64,000 bases of DNA from Atrichornis clamosus (GCA_013400975.1 WBMZ01000171.1:56813-120812), one strand, 5' to 3'. Numbered from the stretch's first letter, positions 1-13,549 are shown. Program-made: numbers and translations. The notes: generated by a model not told the origin, from the letters alone.

Positions 1-1252
1 TAAATATTGTTAACCTTTTTTTTTTTTTTTTTTTTTTTTGCTATCATTAAGGAATCCCATTGGCACAATTTATGTATTTTCTGGAATTTTTTAGAGGCCT
101 AAGTTAATTTGAGCTAGCAGATAATGAAAAGGGGGTTTTAATTCAAAATACTGCTTTTTCTCAATGGAAAACTGCATCAATTCACTTTTAACAACAGCAG
201 ATAGGAGGATTCTTGTGCAAGCTATCTGTTTGTAATTTCAAACAAAGCTTTTTGAGCACTTTTAAAAAAAATTTCTGAAACTTCTGGAAGTTTTAAAAAG
301 TTCTCTTAGACATAAAGTCATTGATCCTCATGAGTTCATTTTCAGCATAAGAACTGAGTGTCCTTCAGCTGTAAGAGACCCTGTTTAATAGTTAATGGTA
401 CTGAACGTGTGCTACCTGCTGAAGATGACAGGTTAGGATTTGGTTTTTGTTTCTAGGCTCTTCTTTCTGGTTTCCTAGGCTGTGTTTCTGCACTGGGGGA
501 AGAGTTTTTCCCGTGCATCAGGAAGACTCTGCCAGCACCTTCTCGTCCCTGCGGGCAGCGCTCCCCGTGCTGAGGACAGACGCCAGCTCAGAGCTGCGCA
601 GAGTCTGGCTGCAGCTTTGTCAGCCCGGGCAGGGGAGGTCTGTGCCACAGCAGAAATGCAGTGCTGCATGGTGACTCCAGGCTTAGCTGTCCACACAGGA
701 GTTTCTGCTCCTCCTCACGATGGTTTCGACTGGGCTCCTTTTAGCCTAAAATGAGGACGTGGAGGGGAAGGTAAGAGCACCTGGAGGGCCCTTCCTTCTT
801 GCTCCCTCTCCAAACTGAACCAGGAGTGTCTGCCAGCCCCAGCCTGAGAAGGCTCAGGGGCTCAGGGTTGCTGATGACCTTTTCTGCTGAGGGGATTGGT
901 TTTAGGTGGTACTTTTGATCAGGCTCTGGTTTTTACACAGTAGCTTTGCCTGTTCGCATTCAGTTAATGCTGATACTGTAATCTGAGTTACTTTTGCAAA
1001 GCCTTACATTGGAGCTAAAATAGTGGTGTAGCCTGGTTGTTGATCTTATTTCCCGTGTAAGAGAGGAGGATATATATTAATTGTGTATAATATATTCAAT
1101 ATTTATTAATTTGTCATGACTACCAGAGGAAGAGCAATGTGAGATTCTGGAGTGAGAAAAGTTGTATCAGGGACTGACTGGACCCTGCCCTGTCTTTTCC
1201 AAGTGCATGTGATGGATGAGTTTTGTGTTTTTCCACTTCTGTTCCCTCTTAG
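1..1252 (+). other. ATG10: ATG10 intron (partial), upstream of the penultimate coding exon
   Basis: No coding exon can be supported here. The stretch ends in a polypyrimidine tract and AG at 1251-1252, the acceptor of the next exon. It begins with a long T run near 18-39. A moderately GC-rich patch at about 470-770 has open frames on both strands, but none matches ATG10 and they read as chance ORFs. The earlier ATG10 exons must lie left of the window. Confidence 0.75.
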
Positions 1253-1350
1253 GAGCACCCCATCCTCGGGCAGCCTTTCTTTGTTCTGCACCCCTGCAGA
1301 ACGAATGAATTCATCTCTGCTGTGCTGAGTGGCTCACAGAAACACAACAG
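1253..1350 (+). CDS. ATG10: ATG10 penultimate exon, catalytic cysteine
   Basis: The 98-base exon opens in phase 0 with [12 protein letters not shown] and ends two bases into a codon. It holds the active-site cysteine of the E2-like fold. It is bounded by AG at 1251-1252 and GTGAGA at 1351. Confidence 0.95.
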
Positions 1351-1725
1351 GTGAGAGGCACTGCTTATGCAATGCAGGTAAAATAAGCTGCAAAGTGGAA
1401 ATGGCCAAAGTTACTTCCTTGGTCCAAACAGAGTGGGATTTCTGTGTTGTCACCTTAGGGCTGAAAACTAAGATACTTCTGCTATAGGAAAAATTAAGGA
1501 ATAGCCCCATCTGAAGTTATTTAGTTACTGTTGAGTCTGTCTGCAATTCAGCAAAAGCTAGGATCAAATGTTTATGGTGCTTTTTTTGTGTTCCCCCCTA
1601 GACACACAAATTACATCATCTTATGGCTCAGTACTGTAGGCCCAGTTGTGGGTCTGAATCTGCCTCTGAGTTACGCAAAACTGGCACCTGAGCAGAGCAC
1701 AAACACTGATTCAGTTGAAAGGTAA
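1253..1725 (+). CDS. ATG10: ATG10, 3' part (last two coding exons): E2-like ATG12-conjugating enzyme
   Basis: ATG10 takes activated ATG12 from ATG7 and passes it to ATG5 in the cytosol, which is needed for autophagosome membrane growth. Two exons are present, 1253-1350 and 1602-1725. Joined, they encode the C-terminal 73 residues, close to the 71 of the matching human stretch. The motif HPCRTNEF contains the cysteine (codon 1295-1297) that aligns with human Cys166, the residue that forms the thioester with ATG12. The second exon carries the conserved stretch [14 protein letters not shown]. The intron splits an Arg codon after its second base, and the donor (GTGAGA) and acceptor (polypyrimidine-AG) are both good. 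The extreme C-terminus after SYAK differs from human, as is common there. The N-terminal exons are outside the window, so completeness cannot be judged. The gene converges on RPS23. Confidence 0.95.
1602..1725 (+). CDS. ATG10: ATG10 last coding exon
   Basis: The exon follows AG at 1600-1601 and reads [20 protein letters not shown] and on to a TAA stop at 1723-1725. The Leu/Pro-rich segment after the catalytic exon is the most conserved part of the family's C-terminus. Confidence 0.95.
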
Positions 1726-4700
1726 GAGAGAGTAAACCACCTTTTCCTCTCGCATTTTCCTCTTAAAAAGATCAGATGGATACTGGCAGAACCATTGCCT
1801 CCTCCTTTGAAGCTCTTGGTTCAGTTCATTTAGGACTCACCCTTCAGTATTTTCTTTACCTGTCTGCCTTGTTGCCTCGCTTCCTTTGCAATGAAAATTT
1901 GTGCTGAGAGCACAGTGCTGACCCCCTTCATGAGTGCCAGAGGGCCCCTGATGTCCTGGGGTCTTTCTCAGGTGTGGAGAAGTGTTTAGTATTGGTTCCT
2001 GCAGCACAGGGTTGGGGGTGTGGTCTGGCATAACTGCTGCAAGGATTTTAATTTAATCTCTGGTTTGTGTTTGACGTCTCCTCTCCAGAGCTCTGAGCTG
2101 AAGGACTGGTGATGGCTGGGCTGTGATAAAGCTGCTGCAGGCTTCCCTGGGGAGGGAGCCAAAGGCATCCTTCGTGGCTGGTAAGCCCTGCCAGTGTGGA
2201 AATGATTGTTCATGGCTCTTTTCCCTGGCAAGAACTCGCCCCTGATGACGTGGGAGACCTCAGAGTTTTCTGCAGCTGTGGCAAAACCTCCCCAGCACCA
2301 TCCTGACCTGACCTCCCCTGTGACTGCGTTGGCCCTTGAGGTCGCTCCTCTCCTGCCTCCTGTGCCTGTGGCCTTGGTGGCACTGCACACAGATGCACCA
2401 GCCTGTGGCTCCTTGATACAGAGTCGAGTTGCTGGGTTTGGTTCTGCTAAACTTACCTCTAGAAAATCTGTGAGATCCAGAAAATCTACACCTGTGGGGA
2501 AGAAAATGCAGTGTAATTACAGCAAAATGCCCATGGGATGTGGTGTGAGCTTGTGGCAGTCAGGGTGTGGGCTGAGACTGCTTTCCCACCTTCTCCACCA
2601 GAGCCTGATGAGGCACCACCCTGACCCACCCCACACACAGAGCATCCTCAGCCAGCACGGGGAATCCTCTGTGCACGTCACGCTTCAGGGAGCAAACAGC
2701 ATCGGGACTGGAACAAACTGAGCACTTAGAGTCTACATCTGAGTGAGCACGTCCAGATCTGGAGTTCAGGTCCTGGTGCAGTTGTGTGGGAACATCTGGC
2801 TCTGCCGTGCTCCGCTGCCTCCGAAGGAAGCTCTGCCATGCCCTCTGGGATTGCTGTTGTTCTCAATTAGTGCTTCTCATTGTCCTTGTGGTTGTTCACA
2901 GGTTTAGGCCCCACCCTGCACTCCTTCTGCAACCTCCCCTGACAGCTGTTGGTTCTCAGGGAATTGCCTGGTGCTGCTGCACTGAAAACCAGATTACAGA
3001 AAACTTCCATACCTCCCATCCTGGGTTCTCTCCCAAGCCCACTTTGTTTGTAGTATGAAACAGACTCCTGAGCAGTTGAGATGGAACCACAGATTTTGCT
3101 TTATACGTTCAGCACTAGTCTCTTGCACACAGAGTCCAGTGTGTGCCACATCAGAGCTGGAATGTGAAGTGGATGAGGTTCCAGCTTCTGGGTTTTTAGA
3201 TCCTTTGGTCATCTGTGTGTTTTTAACTTACACCACATGTCATTGGTGGATATGAAATACAGAGTGAAGTCTTTAAAATTCCATTGGTGCAGAATTCATT
3301 TGCCAGCCATTTGGAATTAATAATGAAAGCACATCATTTATTTTGTTCTGGGTCATAACAACCTGAAAAGACATTTTTTCTGTGTAAGGTTTATAAAAAC
3401 AGCCTGCAACTACATTGCTTTTTTAACACTTTTGGTAACACTTGCTTGATAATTGCCTATTCTAAAATTTAAGTGAGACTTAGGAGGAAGAACTAACAAA
3501 AAACAGGTAGAGCTGTTAATGTTCACCCCTGCTCTGTGATCTTCATTTATGATACACTGGAACAGGGGAGTAGAAGCAGTCAGCCTTCAAGAAGTGGAAT
3601 TCGTATGTAGGGGGAAATAAATATTTTTCTTTTGCATAGAAAAAGTCTTAACACCCATTCCTTTCTACCTTCATTAACTATTTGTAAACAAGGAAGAGGA
3701 TTGTGTGAACAGGGCATTGCACATTGTACTGGGCTCAGGATTTTCCCTGTCAGAGAGAACCCCAGGCTGTTGTCCACACATCCTCTCCCAGGAATCACTG
3801 GGATATCTTACACCCATACTCTCCCGGGGCCGGGCACTCGAGTTGTTCCCAGATCCTGGAGCTATCTCTGTCTTGCTTCCTCCTTGCTGATAGGGTCCCT
3901 CCAAACTCCTCCTCCGTGCCTCAGACGTGGGGGTGATGATGGGGAGCGTGAAATGGATGAGCAAAGGACAGTTCCCTGCCCTGCCATGAGTGTGAACCCC
4001 AAAACACCATAAACAACCAGGTGACAGTGCACTGTCATCATCAGTATCAATGTTTCCCTCAAATTTGCCTGGAAAACCAAAACTCAGCTCAGTTACTACG
4101 AATACACTGAGTGTAGATAGAGGAACAGATACTGGATGGCATAAGTATTTGGGATCAAGAAGATCGGTAAGCCTTTTTGGATTTCCTCTTTTTAGTGGCT
4201 AAGGTGGGAGGTAGGCACCCAATTTCCCATTTACATTTATGCCTTAATGACTTAGGATAATTTAACAGAATTTTTACGTATAAAAACCTAGGATGTTCTT
4301 TTTAATCAAATGAATTGCAGCACTAATTTGTGATTTTATTTTATATTTTAATTCATTATTTAGTGAATCTATTGAAGATTCTTAGATCTGAGGCTGGGTT
4401 TTGCCTGCATGCATTTGTCTGAGCTCTGACATCCTACCAAGAAGAAGACTTCCAGTTTAGATTTGTAAATCTGCTCCGTTGTTCATCTTTGCTAACCTGG
4501 GAAGCCACATCGAGGACCTTTGCTTCTGGGGACTTCTTGTGGGAGAACAGACTCATACCTGCTCTGGGTTGCAAGAATCATCACAGAGAAGTAATTTTAT
4601 GTGTTCACCTAAGCCAAAAAATGTGCTTTTCTGTGGAATGCAGTTGCTAGCTACTTGCATAATCCCTCATTTGTGTCAGCATGACCAGGTAAGAATGTAA

Positions 4701-5681
4701 CCCCCTGCCAGGAGATTTGGGGTTGCCTGGCTTTGGTTACCAACAGGAACATTCCTTTCCATGCAAGAAATGTTGAGCTACTTACTGACAGCTAAATACA
4801 GTGAAGTAATCAGTATCAATTCTTGTTGCAACTCCATGAATTTCAGCAAAACTTTCTCAGTAGCTTCTTTTCCCTCCGTTTGTTGTGATGATGGATCGTG
4901 AATCTGTTTGGACATCTGTATTTATATTGCATACATATAAATTCAGTTCCAGCACAAAGGAAGGACGATTGCTCTTCGCTCTGAATGGTGTAGTTACTAT
5001 TATTTCCTCAAAAATACTCTCTTCTAGAGAACAGCATGTGTATGGGTATTTATATTTATTTTTAGTAATGTGGGCTTTTAAGTGTTTCAAAGAGTTTAGA
5101 GCATTTCTTAGTGATAAATTCTAGATAAAGAAAATACACCTGAAGCTCAGAGCTGCAAAAGTGACCCTGTATTGAGTGCTCAGGATTAGGAAGATGTCAC
5201 ACATATTGTTATCTTTTGGATTTCATTAAAATCTTAAAAACCCCTGCACCACGAGGAAGCTCTCACTTCACCACTTGAGAGCTTGTTGTAGCTGTCACCT
5301 CCTGAAGACAGGTTTCACCTTAAGGCAAGAGAGGATTTTAGTGCTGTGTTTGAACAGAGAATGGATTTACAGAGCACCTTCTTAACATCTTCTTCTTCCT
5401 CAAGCGTGTTAGAAAACATCTTTTCCTGTAGCAGCGTTATTTTTCAACCAGGTATTGTTGGCGTCACATGGAATTAAAACATTAATTAGTTGTGGTGATG
5501 AGGTAGAAACACAGCCAGGCATGGATTCCCCTTGGTGTTGGAGGAATCAGGTTATGTAACACATTCATTAGGCTTAAACCCACTCTAGGAGTGATTTGGT
5601 GATACTTAGCTCAGCTCTTCTTCCCCTCACTGACTTTTGTGGTGTCCAGGTAACACAAACTATTCCTGGGCACTGACACAA
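1726..5681. other. ATG10 3' UTR and ATG10-RPS23 intergenic DNA
   Basis: No coding sequence can be supported. The first part should be ATG10 3' UTR. The first canonical AATAAA after the stop is at 3616-3621, which would give a 3' UTR of about 1.9 kb. The rest is unique-looking AT-rich DNA without a recognisable repeat until the CR1 tail that begins near 5682. Confidence 0.5.
3616..3621 (+). promoter_or_regulatory. ATG10: candidate poly(A) signal of ATG10
   Basis: This is the first AATAAA downstream of the ATG10 stop. The distance is long and no downstream GU-rich element was verified, so a non-canonical nearer signal is possible. Confidence 0.25.
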
Positions 5682-6225
5682 CCCCAGACTGGTTTGAGCT
5701 GGAAGGGACCTTAAAGCCCATCCAGTGCCATCCCTGCCAAGGGCAGGGACACGTCCCACTGTCCCAGGGTGCTCCAAGCCCCGTCCAGCCTGGCCTTGGA
5801 CACTCCCAGGGATCCTGGGGCAGCCACAGCTGCTCTGGGCACCCTGTGCCAGGGCCTCCCCTCCCTCACAGGACCAATTCCTTCCCCATATCCCACCCAG
5901 CCCTGCCCTCTGGCAGTGGGCAGCCATTCCCTGTGTCCTGTCCCTCCGTCCCTTGTCCAGAGTCTCTCTCCATCTTTCCTGTGGCTCCTTCAGGCACGGG
6001 AAGGCCACACTGAGGTCACCCCATAGCGTCTCCTGCCCAGGCTGAACAACCCCAGCCGTCCGAGCCTCTCCTCCCAGCAGAGCTGCCCCATCCCTCTGCC
6101 CATCCTGGTGCCTCCTCTGGCCCGGCTCCAGCAGCTCCAGGCCCTTCCTGTGCTGGGCCCAGGGCTGGGGGCAGCTCTGCAGGGGGGTCTCAGCTGAGGG
6201 GCAGAGGGGCAGAATCCCCCCCTCC
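5682..6225 (-). mobile_element. CR1 LINE, 5'-truncated 3' end
   Basis: Read on the minus strand, this has the usual avian CR1 3' region. It includes the 'ATGGGGCAGC...CTGGGAGGAGAGGCT' type segment, the 'CCACTGCCAGAGGGCAGGG' segment, and the terminal 'TTTAAGGTCCCTTCCAGC' block near 5700. The element is cut off at about 6225, perhaps a little further. No reverse-transcriptase reading frame remains. It lies between the convergent ends of ATG10 and RPS23. Confidence 0.9.
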
Positions 6226-7305
6226 CCTGCTGCCCACGCTGGGGCTCAGCCCAGCACAGGGGGGCTCTGGCTCCCAGCTCTCGCCCCCCAGCACCCCCAG
6301 TCCTTCTCCCAGGGCTGCTCTCGGGCTCTCCAGCCCCAGCCTGGATCCAGCCCGGGGGCTGCTCTCGTGCCTCCGTGGAGCCACCGTTTGGCTGAATTTC
6401 ATTTCCTTTGTCAAAACCCGCGCAAGTTTTTGGCTGGAACATTTCCGAGTCAGCGCGTCCCTCCCCGTGCCCGCCGCGACACCTGGTGGCGACACGGGCT
6501 CACGACAGGGCCCTGAATCTGCCTCGCCTTTGGAACTCGGAGATCCAGAACCGCGAGGGGAGACCTTCCCCCTCTTTCCCCGCCCCCCGGAATTTTACCC
6601 TTTTTGCTACACAAACCTTAGGAGAGATTCTCAGTATGTTCTTCGATTTCTGCTTCATATAAGTCACTGAATTTTCATATGAATTTCTATATAATTGACA
6701 TAGGCTTTCCAGCACAGAAACTGCAGTTTTAACAAGTTGTTCAGCCACATAAGAGATTTTGTGTTGTTAAACACCCTGAACTAGTATTTGTATTTTTAAC
6801 GTGGCTAAGGCAGCAGAGTCCAGCTCCAAGACACCCAAGTCAGTGCACAGCACCGAAATGTTGGCTTGCACTCAAACAGGCACCTTGTAATCAGGCAGGC
6901 TTGTCCCAAAATAACCAGTTAATTTGTACTGAACGCTGGGGGAAACTCCTTGGGCTCGGTTGTGTAACCGGGTCCACGTTCCCTTCAGGACCCAAACCGG
7001 TGCCTGTGCTCACACCAGAGACCAGAACTGCTGCCACAAACACCATTTCCAGGGACCATTTTTCATGTGAGGAAGTCTCTTTCTCGCAATTACGTGTTAA
7101 AATTAATGCAGTTTCTCCTCCCTTGAGGAGATGTTTTGATGCCTAATTGGTAGTCCCAGAGAAACATCAGGGTTTGAACTTTTTTTTTCCAGTCAGATCC
7201 AGTAGTAAGGAATTTAATTTCAGTTCCTATGGGGAGATTTTTCTGACCAACCCCATCTCTCCTCCTCCAGCACCCCATAAACAACAAGCACAGAACTCTG
7301 TAAGC
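6226..7305. other. intergenic spacer 3' of RPS23
   Basis: No gene is supported. The left part (to about 6600) is GC-rich and may be worn CR1 or unique DNA. The remainder is AT-rich and leads into the RPS23 cleavage region. Confidence 0.5.
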
Positions 7306-7313
7306 TCGAGGAT

Positions 7314-7319
7314 TTTATT
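7314..7319 (-). promoter_or_regulatory. RPS23: RPS23 poly(A) signal
   Basis: AATAAA on the minus strand lies about 25 bases past the RPS23 stop codon. Very short 3' UTRs are typical of vertebrate ribosomal protein genes. Confidence 0.85.
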
Positions 7320-7344
7320 GACACTCCGTGAGATCGGCGTGGAT

Positions 7345-9089
<1,745 letters not shown>

Positions 9090-9099
9090 CTTGTCCGCG

Positions 9100-9150
9100 C
9101 GGCTGCCGAGCGAGGAAAGAAGGAGGGATCTCCGCCCCCGCCGCCTATAG
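9100..9150 (-). promoter_or_regulatory. RPS23: RPS23 core promoter: TATA-like box, GC box, TOP tract
   Basis: On the minus strand a CTATAG box (9145-9150) is followed by a GC box (about 9132-9140) and then the pyrimidine run CCTCCTTCTTTCC (about 9115-9127). The TATA-like box sits about 25 bases before the pyrimidine run. This fits transcription starting at a C inside a 5' terminal oligopyrimidine tract, which places the mRNA under growth-linked translational control. The exact start is inferred. Confidence 0.6.
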
Positions 9151-9249
9151 CCGCGCCCGGCAGGACCCGCCGCGGGCTGCCCGCGCCGCGCCTGACCGAA
9201 ATGCCGCCCGGCACGGCGAGGGGCCGCCCGGCGGGACGGGGAGGACGCG

Positions 9250-9420
9250 GGTTCGAGTCCCCGCAGGGCGGTGCAGCAGGACCCCCCCCCCCCCTCCTCC
9301 CCTGCCTGTCCCGCGTGTGAGTCCTGGAGCTCGGGTTCGAGTCCCGGGGTCCCAGATTGGAGTCCTGGAGATCCCAGTTCGAGTCCCGGGGTCGCGGGTT
9401 TGAGTCCCAGGTTGGAGTCC
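9250..9420 (+). repeat. 21-bp minisatellite with Pol III B-box-like units
   Basis: Matches or near-matches to GGTTCGAGTCC begin at 9250, 9314 (partial), 9334, 9355, 9376, 9397 and 9410. The copies at 9334-9397 are spaced exactly 21 bases apart. The copies at 9250 and 9334 match the consensus B-box GGTTCGANTCC exactly. A C13 run (9282-9294) separates the first copy from the rest. No tRNA cloverleaf can be built. Confidence 0.75.
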
Positions 9421-9746
9421 CCGAGGTGTCACAGGAAACTGGGAAAGAAAATTTTGGAGCCAGACTTAGTTATAGCATAGAAAATCGACATTGTTTTAGG
9501 AATAGTTAAAAGCTGACTAGGGAGGAAATTGATGAACATCCTGTTACAAACTGACATTTATTGCACAAATATTCATTAAGAGGTCATGATCTGGGACAGA
9601 GGTGGTTTGACATGAAGCCACTACAGGGTTTCCTCTTCCTTTTTAAACCACACTAGGCTTTGGGACACTTCTGTTAAGAGAGCTTTTCTTCATTTCACCA
9701 TGTTCTTCAAAATTAGTACTGTTTTTATTTTTTTAAAATCCAATAT
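9421..9746. other. intergenic DNA without recognisable feature
   Basis: AT-rich, unique-looking sequence between the minisatellite and the LTR fragment. Nothing was recognised. Confidence 0.6.
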
Positions 9747-9890
9747 GTCATGGTTTAATCCCAGATTGCAACTAAATACCACACAGCCTCTTCCTCACTC
9801 CCCTCCCTCTCCTGGAGGAGAATTGTACAAGAAATGGTTTGAGATAAGAACAGTTTAATAATTGAAATAAAGTTAATCATAGTTAAGAAC
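9747..9890 (-). mobile_element. fragment of an avian endogenous-retrovirus LTR
   Basis: The segment starts TGTCATGGTTTAATCCCAG and runs through a CT-rich stretch into 'GAGATAAGAACAGTTTAAT'. This resembles the terminal part of an LTR that is very common in bird genomes and that I believe is ERVL-like. Read on the minus strand it has an ATTAAA just before the TTCTTATCTC segment, as expected of the LTR 3' side ending in ATGACA. Only about 145 bases remain and no internal viral gene is present. The family is assigned from memory. Confidence 0.55.
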
Positions 9891-9984
9891 AAGCGTATGA
9901 TTTGAGGTAAATAAGAATGATGTCAATTAAGGCTAATGAGCCAGAGGTGTGCAGGCACAGGTGGCCTCAGGAGGTGTCCCAGGC

Positions 9985-10060
9985 AGGTGTCCCTACCCGT
10001 GGCAGGGGTTGGAATGAGATGTCCATTAGGGTCCAACCAAACCATGCTGTGATTCTGAGA
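9985..10060 (+). mobile_element. CR1 LINE, very short 3' terminus
   Basis: The sequence has the typical CR1 end: 'GGTGTCCCTACCCGTGGCAG', then the 'GGTCCAACCAAACCATGCTG' block, then TGATTCTGAG. About 75 bases remain. Confidence 0.75.
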
Positions 10061-10475
10061 CCCACAGGCTCCCTCCTCCCCTTGTCCAGGATTGTTTTGC
10101 ACAGCCCTCGGGGGGACTGTGGGCAGCTGTGTGGAAAGGGGCTGTTTGCTTTGGAGAGCACCAGTGCTGACAGATAAGCGCTTCTAAAATTAAATGTCTC
10201 GGTTGGCCAAGCAGACAAATCCACCCAAAATCCCACCACTTATCCTAAAACTCCCGGTATAATCTGATCTCTGGTGCCTGGCACCCCGCAGCGCTGCACG
10301 ACCAGAGGCAGCTGGGCTGTGACACAGACTGAGCTCTTTGTGGGGTCTGTTTTTGGGTGTAGTTTCCCCCCTGCTCCTTCCCTGGAAGTGGAGGAGGGCC
10401 TGGGGTCTGTGTGGAGATTTCTCAGGCTGGGATGGCATCCTCTGGGGGAAAGGGTGCAGGGAAAAGAAGGTGGCC
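10061..10475. other. intergenic DNA between two CR1 tails
   Basis: Mixed-composition sequence with no gene or recognised repeat. Confidence 0.5.
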
Positions 10476-10675
10476 ATAGAATCCCAGACTGGTTGGGGTG
10501 GGAAGGAACCTTAAATCCCATCCATTCCCACCCCTGCCCTGGGCAGGGACAGCTCCCACTGTCCCAGGGTGCTCCAAGCCCCGTCCAGCCTGGCCTTGGA
10601 CACTCCCAGGGATCCAGGGGCAGCCACAGCTGCTCTGGGCACCCTGTGCCAGGGCCTCCCCACCCTCATAGGGAA
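10476..10675 (-). mobile_element. CR1 LINE, short 3' end
   Basis: The minus-strand reading ends 'TTTAAGGTTCCTTCCCACCCC...GATTCTAT'. The stretch 10561-10661 differs from 5761-5861 at a single base, so both copies belong to one young subfamily. Confidence 0.9.
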
Positions 10676-11631
10676 GCAGGAAGGAGTTGTAACAGGATTA
10701 ATTTTTGCATCCCATCCCAGCAGAAGGCTGGAAGGATTTTGGCCTGATTAGTTTCCCAGAGGGAGGATTTTGTTGGAACTGAGACAAGATTTTTCTACAT
10801 TTTAAGGCCAGTTTTCTGTCCTTGCTTCTATTGCATTGCCAGTGCACTGTGAATATTTCTGAGCCAGAGCAACAACGATATCTTAGACTAAAAAGGTGTA
10901 GTGATGTGTTCAGTGCTGACACCTGTAAAGTGGCTGACACCTCACACTTCGGTTGGGACATGGTACTTCAGAAAGCTGCTCAGTTCCTGGTGCCCCCCTG
11001 ATACGGCATCTGAAGGTAACCACGAACAGCTGGACGTGGTTTGTGCTGCTCTGTGCCCGGGGAGACGCAGCCACAGAGATAAATTATCCATGTTTGTGTC
11101 TCACCCGTGGCGTGCCAGCCCAGGGTGTGCACCATGGCTGCAGCACAGCTGCCATCCCGGGGTGTCCCTCAGCGTCTCGTGGTCACCCCGTGTGACAGGG
11201 GCTGGCTGGACAGCACTGGACACTGGGGAGGGGCAGGGTGCCACGTCTAACCTGTCACTCCCTGCCTGCCTCACAGCCCTCACAGAACTGGGAGCCTCTG
11301 CACTGACTTGAACTGAATACAATCACCTTTCCTGCAAGGCAGATCCGAAAAAAAGCAGTGTTTAAAGTACAGTAAGATCTGCTGTGCCTCCTTCCTGGGG
11401 GTGGGGATGTCTGAGCAGCCTTGGGATGAGATGGAAAACAAAGAAATGGGACCTGGCTGCCTGATCATCAGAGGAGTTCTGCACCAGGAGTGATCACAAC
11501 CAAAACCTTATCTCCAGATGGGGGGAAAAAAGATCATAACCAGCAGTTTAATCCCCTTATTTGGAGTACTGGCCACTTTTAACCTGGCACAGCCCATCCT
11601 GTCAGCTGCAAACACAACTGTGGCAACAGCA
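10676..11631. other. intergenic DNA
   Basis: No coding exon or known repeat was recognised. Open frames on both strands are short and lack supporting features. Confidence 0.5.
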
Positions 11632-11893
11632 CAAGAGGGAACGGCCTCAGCTGGGCCAGGGGAGGGGCAGGTTGGACAGCAGGAGGAATTCCTGCCTGGA
11701 AAGGGTGGCCAGGCCTTGGCAGGGGCTGCCCAGGGAGGGTTGGAGTCCCCATCCCTGGAGGTGCCCAGGGAAGGCCTGGACGTGGCACTCAGAGCTCTGG
11801 GCTGGGGACAGGGTGGGGATGGGCACAGCCGGGACTCCATGGGCTGGGAGGGCTTTTCCAGCCTCAGGGATCCTGGGATTCTGGGGTTCTGTT
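11632..11893 (+). mobile_element. CR1 LINE, 3' end
   Basis: The CR1 signature runs from 'GAGGAATTCCTGCCTGGAAA' through 'GGCTGCCCAGGGAGGGTTGG' to the GATCCTGGGATTCTGGGGTTCTG tail. Its subfamily is the same as that of the minus-strand copy at 35338-35755, with which it shares long nearly identical stretches. Confidence 0.9.
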
Positions 11894-13549
11894 GACTTCC
11901 CACTGACTTTGTCCTACAGGGGGTTCATTTATGGCCTTTGTGGGTTGAATGCCACCTCGTGTGTTCTATAAAATTCCCTGTGGACTCTGCCCTTGGTCTT
12001 CTCTTCTTCCTCTGTCCAGTGTGTGTGTGTAGTTAAAGGACAAAGCTGGTTTTGGTTGATTTCATCAAAAACCAGACAAATGTACAACAGCACTTCATCA
12101 ACTGATTCACAAGAGCTCCCCTAACCATGCCCTTGTCAGGACTGCTGCATGCAAGGCTCTACTCAGATTTTCTTTTAAAGCCCAGTGATGCAGGGATGCT
12201 GTTTGTGTCATTGTTCTTCAGCAGAATGAAGTAGATCCTTCTTTGCTTTCAGAGGATCTAATTTCTTTTTAGGTATCCAGTGAGTCTGTTTATGCTTGTA
12301 CCACTTAAAAAAGCAGCATTTTCAAGAACTGCATCAAATGTTCAATATTTTTGTTATTATTAGTATTAGCAAGTGGCAAGGGGCAAGGAAAGACTTTTCT
12401 TCATGCTCTTCACTTGTGCCATTATTTCAGATGACTGCTGATTAGTGATTTACTCTCAGCACCCATAGCATTAAAATGCAGTGAGGAAGTCCGTATATTT
12501 CCATGATTTATTCTGGTTTAACGTATGTTAGCAGTTTGATGTCAGGTGTTTTCTTGGCTGTCTGCAAACCCCCCTTTGTTTCTGAGCAGATTGACATGAG
12601 GTGGTGGTCCAGGAGAGCAGGTTCCCGCTGGAAGTTGACAGCACCATGGAAACGCACAGGCTGGAACCACAGCTGAAGGTACAGTCAGCTGTCACAGGGC
12701 ATCATCTGGGGTTCAGCCTCTGCTGACTTCACCTGTGGCCTGCCATGTATTGTTTATGCTACTTTCTTTCATTTTCTCTGCCCTCAAAGGACGCTTTCTT
12801 TTTTTTTTTTGTTCTTTTGGGTCATACTGGTTTGTATTTCAGCGTTTTTGTTTCTTAGCTTTTATTCCCACTTGGAGGAAGAACACTTGGAAAATGGATG
12901 CGTGTGCACCAAACCTCGAGGCACCACCAGAAAGCCTCTCTGTGCCTTCTCCCCGCACTTATTTAGGAGCCAGGAGTACTGAGGCATTGAACAGGACAGT
13001 GACTTTAGTGACCTCACAGTTTTTAGGAGAATGTGTGACACTTCTGTCTCTTCCTAGGGCTGCCTAAAATTTTCTGCTGAGCCGTGTGCCCATGATGGTG
13101 CAATTGCTCTAAGTTTAGCTTCATATGTTCCTGGTGCTTCTCAGAAAATTTAGGGGTTGTTTTCAAGTGGTTTTTGCTTAATCCTACATTCCCTCATCTC
13201 ATTTTTCAATCTGGGATTCTCACGTAAGTATCTTTACTCCTCCTTAAATTGGATAGAAGCTGCACTACTGAGGACAAGCTGTTGGGAGATTTTTAAGATG
13301 AGCGGATACCCTCTGTAAACCAGAAGGAGAAATGAATTAAGATGGTAAATCCTTTTTAATAGTTACAATGCTAAAGCCCCAATCCTTTTCTAATATCTGG
13401 AATGCAACAGGCAGGATCTCTTAATCAGCAAAGTGAGGCTTCACCGATGCTCACCTCAGCAGCAGCGGGACAGGACTGGGTGTGTGGGTGTGTGGGTGTG
13501 TGTATCCCCCAGATTGGTACAGGGCTGTGTTCTGCCTGATGTTTAAGGG
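11894..13549. other. intergenic DNA
   Basis: No gene is supported. A short GTGTGTGG-type microsatellite lies at about 13478-13503. Confidence 0.5.

Noticed and set aside
447..770. Open frames in the GC-richer patch, including a DGFDW...PFSLK stretch that faintly recalls the ATG10 exon before the catalytic one
   Set aside because: The match is a few residues, is followed at once by a stop, and lacks convincing splice sites in the needed phase.
2206..2721. 171-codon ORF in the ATG10 3' region
   Set aside because: Ser/Pro/His-rich with no domain or signal, overlapped by ORFs on the other strand. It most likely lies in ATG10 3' UTR or spacer.
9211..9275. tRNA gene around the first B-box
   Set aside because: There is a TTCGAGT loop, but the T stem only pairs partly, no A-box or anticodon arm is in place, and acceptor arms cannot be aligned at tRNA distance.
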